A stretch of DNA of 18,368 nucleotides from Alphaproteobacteria bacterium (GTDB lineage: Bacteria; Pseudomonadota; Alphaproteobacteria; Acetobacterales; Acetobacteraceae): NCBI GenBank assembly GCA_013298245.1, contig JAAFHD010000022.1:1-18368 (forward strand), written 5' to 3'. Both the position numbers and the translations under genes were made by a program. Shown piece by piece: positions 15,381 to 18,368 of this stretch. Numbering within the stretch: the first letter of the stretch is position 1; each line of letters begins with the position of its first letter. The notes under the pieces were generated by a model. It ran no database searches. It was not told where the DNA came from and saw only the letters and a program-made list of their open reading frames with translations.

Positions 15381-16314
15381 TGCCGGCTTCCTCGGCGACG
15401 CGGCGCCAGTTGGGGATGTCCTGCGCGAGCCGCGCGGCCAGCACATCGGGCGCCGACAGCACCGGCACGGCGCCCAGCTGTGCCAGGCGCGCGCGGATTT
15501 CCGGCTCCTGCCCGATCGCGGCCAGTTCCGCTGACATCCGCGCCAGGATGGGGGCCGGCAGGCCAGGCGGGCCCGCCAGCGCGAACCAGTTGGGTGCTAC
15601 ATAGCCTGGCACCGCCTCGATCGCCGCCGGCACATCGGGCAGGGAGGGGATGCGCGCGGCCGTGGTGACCGCGATGATCCGCGCGCGGCCATCCCGGTGC
15701 GCCGCCAAGGTTTCAACCGTGGAGGCGAAGACCACCTCGATATCGCGCGCCAGCAGCGCGTTCATCGCGACCGAGGCGCCGCGATAGGGCACATGCGTCA
15801 ACTGCACCCGCGCCATCGCCGCGAACAGCGCGCCCGAGAGATGGTTGGAAGAACCGATCCCGCTGGTGCCATAGGTGATGTCACCAGGCCGCGCGCGGGC
15901 CTCATGCAGCAATGCCTCCAGCGTGCCCAGGCGGGCTTCGGGCCGCGCCACGATGGTGGTGGCGATATCGGCCACCAGGCTGACCGCGGTCATGTCGGTG
16001 CGTGGGTCCAGCCCGCCCTGCGGGTGCATCGCCGGCCAGATGGCGAGCGAGGAGGAGGTCAGCAGGAAGGCCGTGCCATCGGGCGGCGATTGCGCGACCA
16101 GGCGCATGCCAAGGCTTCCCCCCGCACCGGCGCGGTTTTCGATCACCACTGGCTGGCCCAGGCGCTCGCGCAGGCGTTCGGCCAGCAGGCGGCCGACGGT
16201 GTCCACCGGCCCGCCGGGGGCGAAAGGGACGACGAGGCGGATGGGGCGCGTGGGCCAATCCTGCGCGAAGGCCGGGGCAGCCAACAGCAGGGCAGGCAAG
16301 GTGCGGCGTTGCAT
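15367..16314 (-). CDS. Bug family tripartite tricarboxylate transporter substrate-binding protein
   Basis: 315-residue periplasmic receptor of the Bug/TctC family, which binds carboxylates or other small polar solutes. MQRRTLPALLLAAPAFA followed by Q is the signal peptide (cleavage near residue 17). The mature start DWPTRPIRLVVPFAPGGPVD is the family hallmark, followed by GQPVVIENRAGAGGSLGMRL, the ITYGTSGIGSSNHLSGALF loop, LTHVPYRGASVAMNALLARD, RIPSLPDVPA and NWFALAGPPGLPA. GGGGA lies seven bases before the ATG. No TctA/TctB membrane partner is in the window, so it is an orphan receptor, common in Acetobacteraceae and Burkholderiales, where dozens may share few permeases or act in sensing. 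The ligand cannot be told from the sequence. Confidence 0.92.
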   Translation of the reverse strand: MQRRTLPALLLAAPAFAQDWPTRPIRLVVPFAPGGPVDTVGRLLAERLRERLGQPVVIENRAGAGGSLGMRLVAQSPPDGTAFLLTSSSLAIWPAMHPQGGLDPRTDMTAVSLVADIATTIVARPEARLGTLEALLHEARARPGDITYGTSGIGSSNHLSGALFAAMARVQLTHVPYRGASVAMNALLARDIEVVFASTVETLAAHRDGRARIIAVTTAARIPSLPDVPAAIEAVPGYVAPNWFALAGPPGLPAPILARMSAELAAIGQEPEIRARLAQLGAVPVLSAPDVLAARLAQDIPNWRRVAEEAGIRAE

Positions 16315-16727
16315 GGTGTGTCCCCGGCGTCTTTCGAGGGATCATCGCGCGGTTCCGCCTGGATGCAAGCGCCGATCATCAGCGCACGGAGCTGTGCATG
16401 TTCCGAGGATTTTGGCCGGGCGAGCGGTGAAGCTGGCGGCAAACTTTTGGCGTTGATTTGGTGCTGGGCGGAGCTAGCCGCAAAGTGGTTAATTGCATAT
16501 TGATGGAAATAATAATCGAATTAATATTCATCCATTTTTTAATTCGACTGAGTGAAAATGTCCTTTTTCTATCAGGAACCATTTGCACATTTTCTGAATT
16601 CGGCGCACGAATTCGTGACATGAAAATATCAAAAATCAACGCCAGAAATCGCCAATAAAAATTATTGCCGGCGGTTGGCCGTTGATGCCCGCTTATGGCA
16701 TGCATATTCAACGAGGACGCGCCAACC
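16315..16727. other. 413-base gene-free region with an AT-rich island
   Basis: From 16315 to about 16485 the sequence is ordinary high-GC DNA in which I see no gene or clear element. From about 16486 to 16666 it becomes strikingly AT-rich. This part contains a perfect 9-base inverted repeat, TCGAATTAA (16516-16524) and TTAATTCGA (16539-16547), and a perfect 12-base palindrome CACGAATTCGTG (16606-16617). Short open frames across it are AT-rich with no protein-like features. It lies between divergent starts and probably serves as the control region of the large propeller gene, perhaps silenced by an H-NS-like (MucR/Ros-type) protein. Transfer of the island from elsewhere is possible. Confidence 0.6.
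16499..16528 (+). promoter_or_regulatory. Candidate promoter for the propeller/Calx-beta gene
   Basis: TTGATG (16500-16505), a 17-base spacer and AATATT (16523-16528) match sigma-70-type hexamers at four of six positions each. It would give a leader of about 190 bases, and the first arm of an inverted repeat overlaps the -10. In AT-rich DNA such matches are expected by chance, so the call is weak. Confidence 0.22.
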
Positions 16728-18368
16728 ATGTTTGCAGGAATGCTTTCGCCCTCGGCAGCCAACGTCAACGACCGTTTCGGCCAGGTTACGCTCAGTTGGG
16801 ATGGGCGCGCGGCCGGGATCAGTTCCATACTTTCCAACTCCAATCTGCCCTTGGTGTTGCATGGCAAGGCCTATGGCTTCGCCTGGGACGGGGCCGCCTG
16901 GACCCAGACCGGGGGCGCCATGCTCCGCACGCCGTCCTATCCGGGTGACCTGCTCGGCTGGTCAGTCTCGATGGATGCCGATGGCAGCACCATCCTGGTC
17001 GGCGCCCCCACCGACGGATTGGGCCTGAATGACGGTCGGGGGCTTGCGCTGGTCTTTGACCTGATCGGCGGCGTCTGGACGCAGCGCGGCGCGCCGATCG
17101 TGCCATACAATGCGGTCGACAATGACCGCTGGGGCGCGTCCGTTTCCTTGTCCGCTGACGGCAATACGGCCGTGTTGAGCGCCTGGTTTGACGATCTGTT
17201 TGGCCAGCCGAACCAGATATCGGCGCGCGTCTTCGCCTGGAATGGGGCGCAGTGGGCGCAGATTGGTGTTCCGCTGACGCCCACCGACCCTGTGCCCAAT
17301 GCATTTTTCCACACGACGGTCGCCATAGCCGCCAAGCACACGACGTCAAATGGCCTTCGGTCCGTTGTCATGGGTGGCGCTGCCGATGAGGTGGGTACCA
17401 ATCCAGGCCAGGGCTCTGCGCGTGTGCTCGATTACGTCAACGGCGCCTGGCTGCAACGTGGCAGCGCTATCACATCGCCAGATGGCACAAGCTACGACTC
17501 ATGGGGTTATGGGGCCGATATTTCAGCCGACGGAAAGACCGTCGTGCTTGGCGCAACGCTGGATGATGTCGGCGGCTTTTCCAACCAGGGTTCAGCGCAG
17601 GTCTTCGATTATGTGTTGAATGACTGGCAACCCCGCGGTGGGCCGTTGACGCTGTCCGGTCTGGGCCAAGCGAACGCCTTTCTCGGCCAATCAGTGGCGC
17701 TGACGCCCGATGGCATGACGGTCATCGTGGGCGCGCCGCTACTCAACATCGGCGGTGTCTCGGGTGGCGGCGGTGCTCTCGTGTTCGACTGGCTGAACGG
17801 CGCCTGGGTTCAGCGTGGAGGCATCCTGACGCCATCCGATGTCGCGGCCTACGACGTGTTCGGGATATCGGTCGACATCAGCGAAGATGGCATCGTCGCC
17901 GTGATCGGCGGCCACATGGACGATGTGTCGTTGGCCGAGCAAGGCTCCGGGCGCATTTTCATCTGGGATGGCACAAGCTGGGTGCATGGCGCGGATGTGC
18001 CTGAAATCAGCCTGGACGGCGGCGTTACGCTGCCCGAAGGCACGGGCGGCACGACCAATTTCAGCTTCACCGCAGTGCGTGCCGGGACCACCACCGGCAC
18101 GTCCACTGCTGTCTGGACTGTCACACCTGCTGGCTCGTCCGCCACCACCAGCGCGGATTTCATGGCACTCAGCGGCGTTGTCACCTTCGTCCCAGGCGTC
18201 ACCAGCCAGGCTGTCATTGTGCCAGTTCTGGCCGATGGCCTGCAGGAATTGGACGAGCATTTCATCGTCACCCTCAGTGCGCCAACGGGCGGTATGCTGG
18301 GCAGCGTCTTCAAGGCGTCCGGCACCATCCTCGATGATGATGCGCGGCTGTCGATCAGCGCCGACCAG
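16728..18368 (+). CDS. Seven-repeat FG-GAP-like propeller and Calx-beta protein (C-terminus beyond right edge)
   Basis: 547 residues are visible with no stop before the window end. Seven repeats of about 59 residues begin near residues 14, 73, 132, 191, 256, 316 and 375. Each has a core such as GWSVSMDADGSTILVGAP or WGASVSLSADGNTAVLS and ends with a motif like NGAWVQRGG; this is the FG-GAP-type pattern and predicts a seven-bladed beta-propeller. From about 426 to 541 is a Calx-beta domain (TLPEGTGGTTNFSFTA, VTFVPGVTSQAVIVPVLADG, LDEHFIVTLSAPTGG, ILDDDA). MFAGMLSPSAANVNDRFG is not a Sec signal, so a C-terminal type I secretion signal and RTX or further Calx-beta repeats probably lie off the edge. 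The ATG follows GAGGA by ten bases. The likely role is surface adhesion or an extracellular matrix protein; the function is unproven. An AT-rich control region precedes it. Confidence 0.82.
   Translation, partial: MFAGMLSPSAANVNDRFGQVTLSWDGRAAGISSILSNSNLPLVLHGKAYGFAWDGAAWTQTGGAMLRTPSYPGDLLGWSVSMDADGSTILVGAPTDGLGLNDGRGLALVFDLIGGVWTQRGAPIVPYNAVDNDRWGASVSLSADGNTAVLSAWFDDLFGQPNQISARVFAWNGAQWAQIGVPLTPTDPVPNAFFHTTVAIAAKHTTSNGLRSVVMGGAADEVGTNPGQGSARVLDYVNGAWLQRGSAITSPDGTSYDSWGYGADISADGKTVVLGATLDDVGGFSNQGSAQVFDYVLNDWQPRGGPLTLSGLGQANAFLGQSVALTPDGMTVIVGAPLLNIGGVSGGGGALVFDWLNGAWVQRGGILTPSDVAAYDVFGISVDISEDGIVAVIGGHMDDVSLAEQGSGRIFIWDGTSWVHGADVPEISLDGGVTLPEGTGGTTNFSFTAVRAGTTTGTSTAVWTVTPAGSSATTSADFMALSGVVTFVPGVTSQAVIVPVLADGLQELDEHFIVTLSAPTGGMLGSVFKASGTILDDDARLSISADQ

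Noticed and set aside
13242..15446. A 734-codon open frame on the - strand opposite the GT4 gene
   Set aside because: It is a shadow frame opposite a gene with intact GT4 motifs; the product is Arg/His/Gln-rich with no recognisable domain.
15697..16503. A 268-codon frame on the + strand opposite the Bug gene
   Set aside because: It is antisense to a clearly identified solute receptor and has shadow-like composition.
16458..16658. A 66-codon TTG-started frame in the AT-rich island
   Set aside because: There is no ribosome-binding site, the product is AT-driven (Ile/Phe/Lys-rich) without a motif, and it overlaps the inverted repeats that look regulatory.
1..18368. CRISPR arrays, tRNAs, rRNAs, insertion sequences, toxin-antitoxin or known defence genes
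   Set aside because: Looked for by eye on both strands; no regularly spaced short repeats, cloverleaf-like sequences, transposase motifs or defence domains were seen.

Overview
This 18.4-kb window is high-GC, densely packed bacterial chromosome. The gene content points to an alphaproteobacterium, most likely Acetobacteraceae (Roseomonas-like): an Aap-type general L-amino-acid ABC transporter, an orphan Bug-type solute receptor, a DUF4214 protein and Calx-beta proteins without Sec signals. The family assignment is an inference from gene content and base composition; there is no rRNA, tRNA or marker gene here to prove it. I see no CRISPR array, tRNA, insertion sequence or integrase.

Left part (1-3291). 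Reading leftwards are aapJ (periplasmic receptor, 2220-1147) and aapQ (permease, 1092 to beyond the left edge). They are separated by a strong intergenic hairpin that probably lets the receptor be made in excess of the permease. Divergent from them is a 310-residue ornithine cyclodeaminase/mu-crystallin family enzyme, which lacks the aspartate expected of a true cyclodeaminase and is more likely an imine reductase of amino-acid catabolism.

Middle (3263-11265). A 1568-residue leftward gene encodes a secreted choice-of-anchor I propeller fused to a two-domain 5'-nucleotidase, an RTX-like patch and four DUF4214 repeats. Rightward follow a GT39-type membrane glycosyltransferase, a YdcF/DUF218 membrane protein two bases behind it, and an outer-membrane beta-barrel.

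11266-15380. Two leftward lipoprotein genes look like diverged copies of one family; the second is interrupted by a frameshift. They are flanked by a 33-base near-identical repeat of the 3' end of the barrel gene, which suggests a rearrangement. Next come dapB (lysine and meso-diaminopimelate synthesis) and, overlapping it by ATGA, a 683-residue TPR plus GT4 glycosyltransferase.

Right end (15367-18368). A leftward Bug-type receptor is followed by 413 bases without a gene, half of it a sharp AT-rich island with two inverted repeats. The last gene is incomplete at the window edge. It encodes a seven-repeat FG-GAP-like propeller followed by a Calx-beta domain, without a Sec signal, and is probably a large secreted or surface protein.

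Taken together, the window combines amino-acid uptake, envelope and glycan assembly and two large exported proteins. No known defence or mobile system is present. The most unusual points are the frameshifted lipoprotein with the barrel-end duplication, the two large exported propeller proteins, and the AT-rich island.
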